A stretch of 56,737 nucleotides of DNA from the IMG/VR virus record IMGVR_UViG_3300013099_000004, positions 1-56,737 of that record; one strand, given 5' to 3'. The position numbers and the translations under genes are program-made. This DNA is from a virus. Below, piece after piece: positions 40,801 to 49,313 of the stretch (the stretch's first letter is position 1; each line of letters begins with the position of its first letter). The notes below the pieces were generated by a model. The model did not search any database, was not told where the DNA came from, and saw only the letters and a list, made by a program, of their open reading frames with translations.

Positions 40801-41889
40801 TGGGCTAAGCAAATAGATAAAGCTATAGAAAGCTATACCGGAGAAAAGTCAATAGCTATAAACCGTTATCAAGCTGAAGTACAGGCTATTATAGAAAATT
40901 ACAATAGTGATATTAATAACTCTAATTCTAAATTTAATGCCGAACTTAATAAGTATATTGCTAATGTACAATATGTTAATAACTACAACAATCAAGTATT
41001 AAATACGTACATCAACGATATTAACCGGTATAATGCTGAGGTTAATGCTGTTCTACAGAAGTGGTCTTTAGAAAATATTCAGCTTGCACAAGCTAAATGG
41101 ATTGCTACCAGGCAAACTGATATTAGTAAGTATCAGCTTGATATACAGAGTGCACTTAATAAGTTTAATGAAGCTAATACTGAATATCAGGCAGACATTC
41201 AAAAGAAAATACTTGAAGCTACTAACTCTTTAACTAGTGACATAGAGACTGTAAAGGCCGAGCTTAACAAGTATTCTGAGCAGTTAGCGCAATACCAGAT
41301 AGACGTAAATACAGAAATTCAAGAATACTTACAGAAGGATGTACAAGCAGAACTTACAGAATGGGTAGAAAAACGTAGGAACTTACTTGAAGAGTTTAAG
41401 ATTAAGTCAGATAATGTTATTAACAGATATAATAGTGAAGTAAATGAGGCAATAAACAAATACCAGTTAGACATTCAGATATGGTCAAAACAGATAGACC
41501 AGATATTAACTGAGTATAACTTAAAGACCGGCTTTGATGTAGAAGCTTATAAGTCAGAAGTACAGGCTCTAATAGGTAAATATACCGAAGATATTAATAA
41601 TGCAGCAGCTACATTTAATGCTGGGCTTTCTAACTACCAAGCTGAAGTAGATAAGGTAAACTCAGAAAACAATGGTAAGTTAGCTGAATACAGTGCAGAT
41701 ATTCAATTATTCAACTCACAAGTAAATGCGGAAATCAGTAAAGCTCAAGTAAACTTACAGAAAGTAAGTATTGAGCAGAACAAATATGTGGAGTTATATA
41801 AGTCATTACGTACACAGTATGAACAAGGCTTCTTGCCATTCCAGATACGTAATGATAGAGGTTATCAGTCTATAAACCCAATAATATAA
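37891..41889 (+). CDS. Large coiled-coil tail protein with tail-adaptor-like N-terminus, 1332 aa
   Basis: Residues about 1-180 look like a structural adaptor domain (YYATKKHPVYYIARGYIYILPTPS). Residues about 185-545 are Pro/Ser/Thr-rich with a 114-residue tandem repeat (VFVHPVSISLPDL / VFVYPISISLPEL). Residues about 565-1310 are continuous coiled coil with a 227-residue tandem repeat (copies share ISKYQLDIQ and EFKIKSDNVIN). Long coiled coils with an adaptor domain suggest a tail-fibre/needle or tail-sheath-like extension. The start has only a weak ribosome site. Confidence 0.82.
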   Translation: MSVSLDTRVQQLSGDIVVDEGVLHHWYEDGGIDIFNRIKIINPNLLPEFSTTTRDITGALGISIEQTGSEYGSLGIAYVERDGYPCTEIPQYLASKAADPNSIYYATKKHPVYYIARGYIYILPTPSTDETGHVYTYASPRYMSISSEDDLMYFPSKYNHLVVLYAAMQNVLSKISNISIPQDVVIPAVPVFDGLSSVSQSLPTFETVDQLTLPTVPSIDDIDFSSIDYIPVFVHPVSISLPDLSLGSDLDISSFTQSTSAPTPPSISIGDGNVATFGTPPTFVAPTLTLETLSTPEGITLPAVPTMGEFISVTESLPVWDTVDAITLPTPPTDANIDFSDVDYIPVFVYPISISLPELDLGNDLNISSFTQTITPPTPPDISISDGSIATFSTAPTYSAPSLTLSDAPTTSELVLPDAPTIDSYITVSETLPTWTTVSSPSLPTAPSDTNIDFSSVLSAPAFNPPSLLVLPAVPDIDVTLSKSLSDIPAISDISLPTLTLPSAPTIPDLTISATPPTAPSAPSYHSNTVSIGIPLPTYTHTNPWISFTTILSDISTYIDTDEDVELASAKLQQMKLDIDAMLAEIQDELNSFNSNISNYKAELEKQIAEYKYILDVDNSEYIAELQRYNAQINDYAAQVNTEVAEYVNTYINTDLRVWEIQVQSAIAEYQAKSGAEIQKYIASTKAGVSEAEALVYSTELQKVSLENNLKLQKYSEVVASKVNEYKVELDKAVQDYTADFKVWETEITKAINTYQAETGYDLNKYVAEVQAVLGEHTANLNNEAQQFKSNLDKYIANLQYVNATNDRVLNKYIADINKYNAEASVAIQEWTLTNIQDAQTYWLHTRQTDISKYQLDIQNALNEFNKLNTEYQADIQKKITEASNLLSSDAETARAELQKYAHQLSQYQIDVNTEVQEYLQKEVQAALTIWIEKRKDLLSEFKIKSDNVINKYNSELNEAISKFQSDIQIWAKQIDKAIESYTGEKSIAINRYQAEVQAIIENYNSDINNSNSKFNAELNKYIANVQYVNNYNNQVLNTYINDINRYNAEVNAVLQKWSLENIQLAQAKWIATRQTDISKYQLDIQSALNKFNEANTEYQADIQKKILEATNSLTSDIETVKAELNKYSEQLAQYQIDVNTEIQEYLQKDVQAELTEWVEKRRNLLEEFKIKSDNVINRYNSEVNEAINKYQLDIQIWSKQIDQILTEYNLKTGFDVEAYKSEVQALIGKYTEDINNAAATFNAGLSNYQAEVDKVNSENNGKLAEYSADIQLFNSQVNAEISKAQVNLQKVSIEQNKYVELYKSLRTQYEQGFLPFQIRNDRGYQSINPII

Positions 41890-41899
41890 TGAGGTTATC

Positions 41900-42400
41900 A
41901 TGTCAGATGTAGTAAGATATAGTATAAGTGTTGAACCGAGAGAAGAGCTTACTAATGAAAATGGCGGTACTAAAGTAGTACTTGCTAGTGAAGTTAATAA
42001 GATACTTGGGGGTGATGGTAGCGCTATAGTAACTGATTATTCAGCTACCCCTACCTTGCAAGGATACAAAGACGGTTCAGTTATATACTTAGAATGTACT
42101 GACAATACCAGTGTACACTTAACTGCCGAAGCTACAGCGTCATTTGTATTTATTAAGAATACCGGTTATACTTATAGTTCAGCTACAGAGTTAGGCTCGC
42201 CTTCCTCTAATAGCGTTAAAGTCACAGTAGTGAATAGTGGTACTACATTACTAAGTATTCTTGACGCCGGTGAGTGTATAGTCCTAAAAGACGATAATGC
42301 CGGTATAGATGCTAGTAAGATATATGTACAAACAGTAACAAGCTCTGGTGGAGCAGTTACTGACGACCATCTTGCAGTAGAATATTTGGTAGTAGATTAA
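41900..42400 (+). CDS. Beta-rich virion protein, paralogue 1, 166 aa
   Basis: Shares architecture and phrases with the next gene: ASEVNKIL, FIKNTGYTYSSATELGS, GECIVLKDDNAGIDASKIYV. Rich in Ser/Thr and strands, no transmembrane part. Located between the coiled-coil protein and the receptor-binding protein, so probably a tail or baseplate component. Good AGG site. Confidence 0.72.
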   Translation: MSDVVRYSISVEPREELTNENGGTKVVLASEVNKILGGDGSAIVTDYSATPTLQGYKDGSVIYLECTDNTSVHLTAEATASFVFIKNTGYTYSSATELGSPSSNSVKVTVVNSGTTLLSILDAGECIVLKDDNAGIDASKIYVQTVTSSGGAVTDDHLAVEYLVVD

Positions 42401-42409
42401 GAGGCAATA

Positions 42410-42964
42410 ATGAGTAGTGGCGTAAGAGCTAAAATAGGCGTATATCCTGTAGAAATACTTGCTGACCATGATAGTAATACGCACGAAGTAATAGCTAGTG
42501 AAGTACTAAGTAAGTTATCTGGTGAGCTTGACGTACCTATATGCTACCCTTTTAGCGGTATGCAATATAAGCAAGGATACCAAGATGGTAACCCGTATTA
42601 TGTTGAAGCTACTAGTACTTCATATACTTCGCCTTTGCTTGAAGACACTGCGTCATCAGTACTTATTATTAATACAGGTATGACATATAGTAGTAACTCT
42701 GAGCTAGGAGAACTTAATGATAATACCTTGTTAGAAGTCAGAATAGATAACGTGGTAATAGCAAGACTTGCTAAAGGCGAGCCTATACTGCTCAAAGACG
42801 CAAATGCTACAATAAACTGTAACAATATATCTCTAAGAACGGTAAAATCAGACGGGACTATAGATACGTCATTATCGTCGTTAGCAGTAGAGTTCTTAGC
42901 TACTCATGTATCTGATGGTATATATGGACTTGTTGAGACAATACTTCTTGAATTAGGAGCTTAA
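42410..42964 (+). CDS. Beta-rich virion protein, paralogue 2, 184 aa
   Basis: Paralogue of the preceding protein (ASEVLSKL, IINTGMTYSSNSELGE, GEPILLKDANATINCNNISL), with an extended C-terminus. Gene duplication within the tail module is likely. Weak ribosome site (AGAGGCAATAATG); coupling with the previous gene is plausible. Confidence 0.72.
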   Translation: MSSGVRAKIGVYPVEILADHDSNTHEVIASEVLSKLSGELDVPICYPFSGMQYKQGYQDGNPYYVEATSTSYTSPLLEDTASSVLIINTGMTYSSNSELGELNDNTLLEVRIDNVVIARLAKGEPILLKDANATINCNNISLRTVKSDGTIDTSLSSLAVEFLATHVSDGIYGLVETILLELGA

Positions 42965-42983
42965 AAATTTAGAGGTTTAAGAT

Positions 42984-45900
42984 ATGGCAACATGGAATAA
43001 AGATAACGTAGTAATACCTGTAGTATCGACCTTACTACCTTCAGCAGTAAAGATAGTACGAGAGGACTTATCATATCCTGGGGATGCAGTATCTTGTACT
43101 CAGACTACTAAATCTGTTAGTAGGTGGATACCTAATAGTAACCTTGATACTGAATACGAGTATGTTGTATATGCTGACGATATTGAGATAGGACGTATTA
43201 GAGGCTCTGATGCTACCGAGATATTCCGCCATGATGTAGCTATATATGGCGACCTTACTGTATCAGGAACTATTAATGGTGACTCAGTAGGATTACCATA
43301 TATAGGTTCGGCTACTTATACTGATTTACATGACTGGTGGAATACTACCCAGTCAGCCGGCAAGCTTACCGGTGGCACAATAACAGATAATGGAAATGGT
43401 TCTGCTACTGTTGCAGCCGGTAGTGGTATTATTAAAACCACTAATAATGATATTGGTGAAAGTAAATTCTTCAACTGGGCTGAAAACACGAATGTATCAT
43501 TAACTGATAATTCAATTAATTATATTTATGTAGAGTACAATTCAGGCAACCCTCAAATTGCAGTAGCTACTTCAAATCCTACTGACAAGAACACAAACGT
43601 TCTACTTGGCATGGTCTATAGAGAAGGTACAGACTTACATATTACAACAGCAGGACAATACGTTGCTAATTATGCCAAGAACGATTTTTGGAAAGACATT
43701 GACGTCAACGGCAAATTGCAGTGGTCGTCTGGTATAAAACCCTCTGAGAGTGGAACACGTTACCTTGCTCTTACTGAAGGCAAGATTTATGCAGGCTTGA
43801 CACCTGTTACTTTCAATGCGTTTAATAGTTCTGCCACGGCAATGACAGGATATTATTCTGATGGCGGAAGTGGTTGGACTTCAACATCTGTTAACCAGAT
43901 TGACAACCAGTACTATGATGACGGTTCTGGGGCACTTGCCTCATTGACTAATAATAACTACACTTGTAGATACATATACATTGATAGCGATAATCATGTG
44001 TATATGGTTTATGGCACTTCTGAATACAACAAACTTGGTGATGCAATAGAGGAAGAGCCACCAGATAGTGTTCCTATCATGTTATCCTCAATTGGGATGT
44101 TAGTCTCTAAGGTTATCATCAAGCAAGGACAGACAAACTTTGAGCGGGTATATTCATACTTCGGTATAGACCGCCCTGCCGGTACAGTTATCAATCATGA
44201 CGAGCTTGGCAATATACTCGGCTCTGGGGCTTATCATTTATCTGAGAGTGAGCATACCGAGCTGACAGAATGGATGGATGATGTTACTCTGTCAGACGGC
44301 GGGGAAGCTGACCTTAGCAATAATTATATTACCTCCCTCCAGAATACCACAGACGCCGGAGCTGGGATAGTAGGGAATTATTATAGCTTTGATGGGGTGG
44401 ATGATTATGGAACAGTTTCTAACTGTGCAGATATAGCTGATGATGTTTCAAGAACAATAAGTTTTTGGTTTAAAGCTCCGAGTGGGCAATCAATTGAGAA
44501 TCCAAGACTTTTTGAAAAGAAACAGGAATACTTTTGTTACACGTATGATTATGGCAATAGTTCAGACGTTACAGTATTTGGTATCTATGATGATAGCCCA
44601 CATTCAATAGAGATAAGTAATTCGAGAATATTTACTAATAACTGGATAAAAATAGATTTTATTATTGACCGTGAAAATAATTATATGTATGTATATATTA
44701 ATGGAGTTTTAGAAGGTAGCCTTGATATAAGTAGTATAAATGACATAGAAAGCAGTTATAATTTATTTATTGGTGCAAAAGAGGGGATTTCTTATTATAT
44801 TAATGCTGAATATGCTAAATTCCAAATATTCAACACCGCCCTCACCGCAGACGAAGTAAAAGCTTTATACTCAGGTGCTTCTGTTCCGTTTAAACATCAA
44901 GGAGCGAGTCAGGCAGCCTTTACTTCTGGAACGCTTACAATCGGCTATGAATATATTATAGATACTTATGTTTCTGGAGATGACTTTACTAATGTTGGGG
45001 CTTCTTCAAATGCGAGCGGTGAGGTGTTTACTGCAACAGGCACAACACCGACTGATTGGAGTAATGGTAGTTCGCTGAGACATACCGGCTGTGTCCTCAA
45101 CCTTAACAAATCCAAAACAACCGATACATGGTACGATGAAAGCAGTAACAACTTAGACGCTACCATGCACGGAGCTACCTTAGTAAGTAATAACAAGTAT
45201 GGTTATTTTGAGAGAGGACTTATGACTGATGGAGATATAAAGCAGGAAGTTCATACCTCCAATGTAAGTAATCCTCCCACAGACGCAGAACTTGACGCTT
45301 TATTTACAAGTCCTTCAAGTAAAGGTGCAGGCTGGACAGCTTACGTGAAAGACTCAGATACTGACAGCATGTACCAAATTACCTCAGACGGTACTAACTG
45401 GCAGATAGTAGCTATGACACCCGCAGACGCTACTGCAAATAGCTCATCTACTGCAACATCTAATATAGCATTTACTGAAAATAACGAGTTCCCAGCTAAC
45501 ATGGTCTTAATACGTAATGAAGAGCTAAATAATACATTAAGTACATCAACAGGTACTCCTATTACTGTAAGCAGTATAGATACAGGAGCTAATACTATAA
45601 CACTTAGTTGGTTACCCTATATACCAAGTATATGGAATCCTGGTTCTGGTCGTAAGTGGGCTTTAAAGAATGTAACACATTCAGGCAACGGTTTATTGAT
45701 AGACAGTGGTACATATTCTACAAGGGTATTAAACTACACAACTGTTTGGGGAGATGATGCTAATTGGTCAGTAGGTGATAAGGTAGTACTATATAACCCT
45801 TATCGTTCTAATATAGAATTCTATGACGGCAATCCAGTATTCTTACAAGATTCTGGGGGTATTTATACGTTATATGCTAATCCTGGTGGTGGTTTCTATC

Positions 45901-46820
45901 ATAGTGATGGCTCTTATATATTGTTAGTAAATGCATCTACCGCACATAGTGAGGGTACGGTAGGGGCGTATAAATCTGACGGTAGTAATTGGTTTTCGTG
46001 GTCTCAGATTAATGGCGGTGCTACAATATTTGATAAATCCGAAGTTGCTTCTGACTGGCGTGAGGATAAAATAGTTAATGCGAACGTGATAAAACTTCCA
46101 ACAGAAGATAGATATATAGGTTATTTTTCAGGATATAGCAGCACTGATGCTAAATGGCGTATAAGCTATGTTAAGTTTGACGAAGACTTCTCATCCGGTA
46201 GCATGGAATATGCTGACAGTGAGATTATTGACAGCTCATCAAGTTCAAATGGTTTAGAGCTAGGCTCAGTAATCTATTATGGTGGTAAATGGCGTATGAT
46301 ATATGTTGACAGGGCTGATGGTACATTAACCAACTGGTCTATAAAAGAGGCATTCTCTGATACCCCTGAAGGTCCATTTACAGCTTCCGGTACTACTATA
46401 GTTTCGGGCGGTAGTACTAATGATGGTGTATTCTATTCGTCACATCCTGATGGTGCTTACTACTTTATATGGAAGGGTAGATTATATACGTGGATAGCCG
46501 GTACTGCTTCAGGCGCTTATTACACGTCTGGTACATCTGACAATAGAGTATTCGGCCTATGGTATTTTGATGAGCTAAGTGGGACTGATGCTTGGGTAGA
46601 AATTAAGTATAACCCAGTATTTATTAACCCAATGGAAGGGCAGTACTTCTGGCCTGGAGTAGACAATTGGATGGATGACCACTTTGGACGTAACATCTCA
46701 ATGGCTCTTAATAATTATGATGGTAAGCTATATATATTCTTTAATGGGGGATACACAACAGACACATATCAAGGCGGTATAGCCACAATGGACTTACCGT
46801 CATTACTTGAACATTATTAA
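42984..46820 (+). CDS. Receptor-binding/tail-spike protein with LamG and beta-propeller domains, 1278 aa
   Basis: N-terminal attachment region; residues about 465-635 form a LamG/concanavalin A-like jelly roll (YYSFDGVDDYGTV, ISFWFKAPSG, FIIDRENNYMYVYINGVLEG, LTADEVKALYSG). Residues about 970-1278 resemble a five-bladed beta-propeller of the GH43-like type (ISYVKFDEDFSSGSMEY, KWRMIYVDRADG, WKGRLYTWIAG). The codon choice in the LamG segment differs from the flanks (many AAA, TTT, GAA), suggesting a swapped module. It should bind or cut host surface sugar. Confidence 0.85.
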   Translation: MATWNKDNVVIPVVSTLLPSAVKIVREDLSYPGDAVSCTQTTKSVSRWIPNSNLDTEYEYVVYADDIEIGRIRGSDATEIFRHDVAIYGDLTVSGTINGDSVGLPYIGSATYTDLHDWWNTTQSAGKLTGGTITDNGNGSATVAAGSGIIKTTNNDIGESKFFNWAENTNVSLTDNSINYIYVEYNSGNPQIAVATSNPTDKNTNVLLGMVYREGTDLHITTAGQYVANYAKNDFWKDIDVNGKLQWSSGIKPSESGTRYLALTEGKIYAGLTPVTFNAFNSSATAMTGYYSDGGSGWTSTSVNQIDNQYYDDGSGALASLTNNNYTCRYIYIDSDNHVYMVYGTSEYNKLGDAIEEEPPDSVPIMLSSIGMLVSKVIIKQGQTNFERVYSYFGIDRPAGTVINHDELGNILGSGAYHLSESEHTELTEWMDDVTLSDGGEADLSNNYITSLQNTTDAGAGIVGNYYSFDGVDDYGTVSNCADIADDVSRTISFWFKAPSGQSIENPRLFEKKQEYFCYTYDYGNSSDVTVFGIYDDSPHSIEISNSRIFTNNWIKIDFIIDRENNYMYVYINGVLEGSLDISSINDIESSYNLFIGAKEGISYYINAEYAKFQIFNTALTADEVKALYSGASVPFKHQGASQAAFTSGTLTIGYEYIIDTYVSGDDFTNVGASSNASGEVFTATGTTPTDWSNGSSLRHTGCVLNLNKSKTTDTWYDESSNNLDATMHGATLVSNNKYGYFERGLMTDGDIKQEVHTSNVSNPPTDAELDALFTSPSSKGAGWTAYVKDSDTDSMYQITSDGTNWQIVAMTPADATANSSSTATSNIAFTENNEFPANMVLIRNEELNNTLSTSTGTPITVSSIDTGANTITLSWLPYIPSIWNPGSGRKWALKNVTHSGNGLLIDSGTYSTRVLNYTTVWGDDANWSVGDKVVLYNPYRSNIEFYDGNPVFLQDSGGIYTLYANPGGGFYHSDGSYILLVNASTAHSEGTVGAYKSDGSNWFSWSQINGGATIFDKSEVASDWREDKIVNANVIKLPTEDRYIGYFSGYSSTDAKWRISYVKFDEDFSSGSMEYADSEIIDSSSSSNGLELGSVIYYGGKWRMIYVDRADGTLTNWSIKEAFSDTPEGPFTASGTTIVSGGSTNDGVFYSSHPDGAYYFIWKGRLYTWIAGTASGAYYTSGTSDNRVFGLWYFDELSGTDAWVEIKYNPVFINPMEGQYFWPGVDNWMDDHFGRNISMALNNYDGKLYIFFNGGYTTDTYQGGIATMDLPSLLEHY

Positions 46821-46836
46821 TAAGGAGGACAGGAAC

Positions 46837-47064
46837 ATGAAAGATTTAACAAGCAAAGTAAAAAGGAGATTAGAATACTTGTCTAAACGTAAGGAAGAGA
46901 TAGTACAGTCAGTACATAGTATGGAAGAGCAGATGGTACAGTTACGTACCGAATATCTTACTGTAGTAGCTTCTTTAGAAGAACTTAGTAAGCTTATAGA
47001 GAATAACGATAAGCCTAAAGAACCAAAGCCGGAATCAGAGGCTAATAACACGGAGAGTAAGTAA
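46837..47064 (+). CDS. Small coiled-coil protein, 75 aa
   Basis: Start at 46837 set by AAGGAGGACAGGAAC. The middle is a charged coiled coil (SKRKEEIVQSVHSMEEQMVQL), the end a Pro/Lys/Glu-rich tail. The stop overlaps the next start as TAATG. Possible chaperone or tail assembly component. Confidence 0.72.
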   Translation: MKDLTSKVKRRLEYLSKRKEEIVQSVHSMEEQMVQLRTEYLTVVASLEELSKLIENNDKPKEPKPESEANNTESK

Positions 47065-47723
47065 TGTCTTATACTGTTGACAATATTATGGAGCGTGTAG
47101 GGAGTAATGAGCCTGGTAAGGTAATTGCATACATTAAGGATTACTTTACGCTCTTAGCTAAACGAGGTAAACTTGATAACAGAGTATATAAGCAAGACAT
47201 CAAGGAAGATGTATTACGATACGTATTACCTTCTAACATGATACGTATTAATGGAGTATCTACCTTATATGTATCTGAATCATCAGAACTATTAACTAGT
47301 GAAGACCAGACTTTAGAGACTGGAACTAACTGGACTAATGACGACTTTGCATCATTCTCTGCTTCAGGCACACTTAATGTAACTGCCGACTCAGCTAACC
47401 AATCATGTTATCTTGATGATGACGGAATTACTGAAGGCTTACAGTACAACTTACGTTATGATGCTACTATAAGTTCCGGTACTTTCAGGCTTGTTACATA
47501 TACTAATGGCTACACACTAGGAACATTTGAGTCTAATCTTAATAGTGTAATGACATTTACTGCACCAGAAAGTAGTAAGCTTAGGATAATCTGTGTATCT
47601 GATAGTGGCACTGCTGCATTTGATAACTTCAGCCTTAAGCAAGCTAACCTTGACAAGTATAAGGAGATAGGCTATCTTAAAGGCAGCATGCCAACTAATT
47701 ACTTTGACGATGAGATAACATAA
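47064..47723 (+). CDS. Virion neck/tail protein with inserted carbohydrate-binding-like domain, 219 aa
   Basis: N-terminal helical part (VIAYIKDYFTLLAKRGK, VLRYVLPSNMIRINGVSTL) resembles a small structural protein of podoviruses. Residues about 73-195 form a jelly-roll-like domain (TLETGTNWTNDDFASFSASG, then FTAPESSKLRIICVSDSGTAAFDNFSL) of the carbohydrate-binding type, inserted before the C-terminal YKEIGYLKGSMPTNYFDDE. Confidence 0.72.
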   Translation: MSYTVDNIMERVGSNEPGKVIAYIKDYFTLLAKRGKLDNRVYKQDIKEDVLRYVLPSNMIRINGVSTLYVSESSELLTSEDQTLETGTNWTNDDFASFSASGTLNVTADSANQSCYLDDDGITEGLQYNLRYDATISSGTFRLVTYTNGYTLGTFESNLNSVMTFTAPESSKLRIICVSDSGTAAFDNFSLKQANLDKYKEIGYLKGSMPTNYFDDEIT

Positions 47724-47735
47724 TGGAGTACAATA

Positions 47736-48119
47736 ATGTCAACTACATATGACCACTTATTTACATACGTTATAAAAGGTAAGTACTTATATCTTTATGA
47801 GATAGATGAATACAATAATTTTGTACCACCAACAGTAGATATTACTGACGGCTTGAAGATAGAATACTTATCTAACGAAGATGTATTTATTGATACTAAC
47901 GGCAATCCAGTAAGCTCACCTGATGAAGATAGTATACTAAATATTAATGACGCATACATAGAATCCTTAGTAGAATACATTAAGTCTAAGCTTACTGACG
48001 ACGTTAACTTAAAAGAGTATTATAAAAGAAATACTGAGACTGAGCTTGCTGAAGCTAATAGCGCTACTAAAGCTTCGCCTAAGCGAGTAATTTCAGTATA
48101 TCCATATGCAATACGATAG
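47736..48119 (+). CDS. Small virion protein, 127 aa
   Basis: Partner of the preceding gene in many podovirus-like clusters: begins TTYDHLFTYVIKGKYLYLYE and has KIEYLSNEDVFIDTNG, a pattern of small structural proteins following the neck protein. AGTACAATA before ATG, weak. Probable head-tail or tail component. Confidence 0.7.
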   Translation: MSTTYDHLFTYVIKGKYLYLYEIDEYNNFVPPTVDITDGLKIEYLSNEDVFIDTNGNPVSSPDEDSILNINDAYIESLVEYIKSKLTDDVNLKEYYKRNTETELAEANSATKASPKRVISVYPYAIR

Positions 48120-48127
48120 GAGGTAAT

Positions 48128-48430
48128 ATGAAATTATGGAGTGTATACAGTACTACAACTGCTACAGTAGCTGCTGATAGTAATAAACGTCATGCAATAC
48201 ACACAGCTACATTTTTAAGTGATACAGCAGGTGATTGTACTATAGCTACTTCTTCCGCTACTTTATGGAAGGGAAAAGTTGAAGCTAATGTAACATTGCA
48301 TGTAACATTTCCAGGCGGTACGTTACGCACACCTCCTGGTGAAAGCGTAACTGCTTTTTTGGGGGCTGGAACTACTAAATATATCACATTGACAGGAACT
48401 ACATACAGTAGTATTGAAGGTACTGATTAA
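48128..48430 (+). CDS. Small beta-rich virion protein, 100 aa
   Basis: Ser/Thr/Ala-rich beta protein (TATFLSDTAGDCTIATSSATLW). AGGAGG precedes ATG at 48128. Composition like the decoration protein at 37337. Probably a virion surface protein. Confidence 0.65.
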   Translation: MKLWSVYSTTTATVAADSNKRHAIHTATFLSDTAGDCTIATSSATLWKGKVEANVTLHVTFPGGTLRTPPGESVTAFLGAGTTKYITLTGTTYSSIEGTD

Positions 48431-48445
48431 AATATGGAGGTAATC

Positions 48446-48664
48446 ATGGCTTGGAAAGAGGCTGCTAACTTTATAGCTGCACCTGTTGTTGCTGCTGCAC
48501 TTGGCGTTTATCACAAATATATTGTATCACCTACACAGAATAGAGTATATAGACTTATTGACGATATGGGTAGCCTCAAACAGGACATGATTGAGGTTAA
48601 AACAGATATTAAATGGATAGTCCGTGCAATGAAGAATAACGGCTATAAGGAGGAGCAAAAATGA
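48446..48664 (+). CDS. Small membrane protein with coiled coil (holin/XhlA-like candidate), 72 aa
   Basis: Start at 48446 chosen because GGAGG lies upstream; an earlier ATG lies inside that site. Hydrophobic stretch (AANFIAAPVVAAALGVY), then a charged helix (IDDMGSLKQDMIEVKTDIKWIV) suggestive of a coiled coil. First of three adjacent membrane genes; could be part of the lysis system. Confidence 0.62.
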   Translation: MAWKEAANFIAAPVVAAALGVYHKYIVSPTQNRVYRLIDDMGSLKQDMIEVKTDIKWIVRAMKNNGYKEEQK

Positions 48665-48846
48665 AAGTAGTAGGCTCACGTAAACTTATTATGTGTGTAT
48701 TAGGCCTCTCAGTATTCTTAATAATATCATTAAGTACTAAGAGGGTTAACTATTTATCATTAGGCAGTGGTATATTAATGGTTATTGGTCCTGCCGTGAT
48801 AGCCAATTTTGGTGAATATTTATACTCATTAAGGAAGAAGCTATGA
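48661..48846 (+). CDS. Two-transmembrane protein (holin candidate), 61 aa
   Basis: Hydrophobic helices at about 10-24 and 33-50 (LIMCVLGLSVFLIIS; YLSLGSGILMVIGPAVIANF) with a basic tail. Size and topology are typical of class II holins. Overlaps neighbours at both ends by 4 bases. The lysozyme is encoded elsewhere (3136-3591). Confidence 0.62.
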   Translation: MKVVGSRKLIMCVLGLSVFLIISLSTKRVNYLSLGSGILMVIGPAVIANFGEYLYSLRKKL

Positions 48847-49205
48847 GCCGTATAATAACTATACTTATAATAGGTATCTTAATAGGATTTATACTTGCTG
48901 AGTATCTTATTAACCCAGAGCCTATAATAGCTAGTAAACCTGTTATAGTTAATAAGGTTATAGCACGTATAGATACTGTATATGTATATAAGGATAAACC
49001 TGCTATAGTAGCTTCAGCAGATACCATGCTAGGCCGTTGGGGCTTATTGCATGCTAAATATTACTTTCCTCCCAATAATTACTTCAACTTTAGGTTTGAC
49101 CCTAACCCTAACGCATGTAAACTAAGGTGGTATCAAACAAGGACCTTCGGGTTTATAACAGGTGTAGCTACTACAGCTTTAATAATAGGACTTGCTAAAC
49201 GATGA
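48843..49205 (+). CDS. Membrane protein, possible spanin, 120 aa
   Basis: N-terminal transmembrane helix (ITILIIGILIGFILAEYL, about 4-21), Pro-rich periplasmic-looking middle, then a second hydrophobic stretch near the end (FGFITGVATTALIIGL). An Rz-like inner membrane spanin would fit the first part, but the C-terminal helix is atypical. Function inferred from neighbours. Confidence 0.58.
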   Translation: MSRIITILIIGILIGFILAEYLINPEPIIASKPVIVNKVIARIDTVYVYKDKPAIVASADTMLGRWGLLHAKYYFPPNNYFNFRFDPNPNACKLRWYQTRTFGFITGVATTALIIGLAKR

Positions 49206-49258
49206 TAACTGCCGTATATTATAATACCCCTTCTCTGTTCGCTCTCCTGTCTCCTCCA

Positions 49259-49291
49259 GCGTGCCGATTGGGCTTATCTCGGTCGGCACGC
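49259..49291 (+). terminator. Strong hairpin before the tail nozzle gene
   Basis: GCGTGCCGA (49259-49267) and TCGGCACGC (49283-49291) form a 9-bp stem. CCTTCCTC follows rather than a U-run, so it is more an RNA stability/attenuation structure than a classical terminator. A pyrimidine-rich run around it could pair with the downstream AGGAGGG. Confidence 0.5.
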
Positions 49292-49313
49292 CCTTCCTCT
49301 ATAGGAGGGTATC

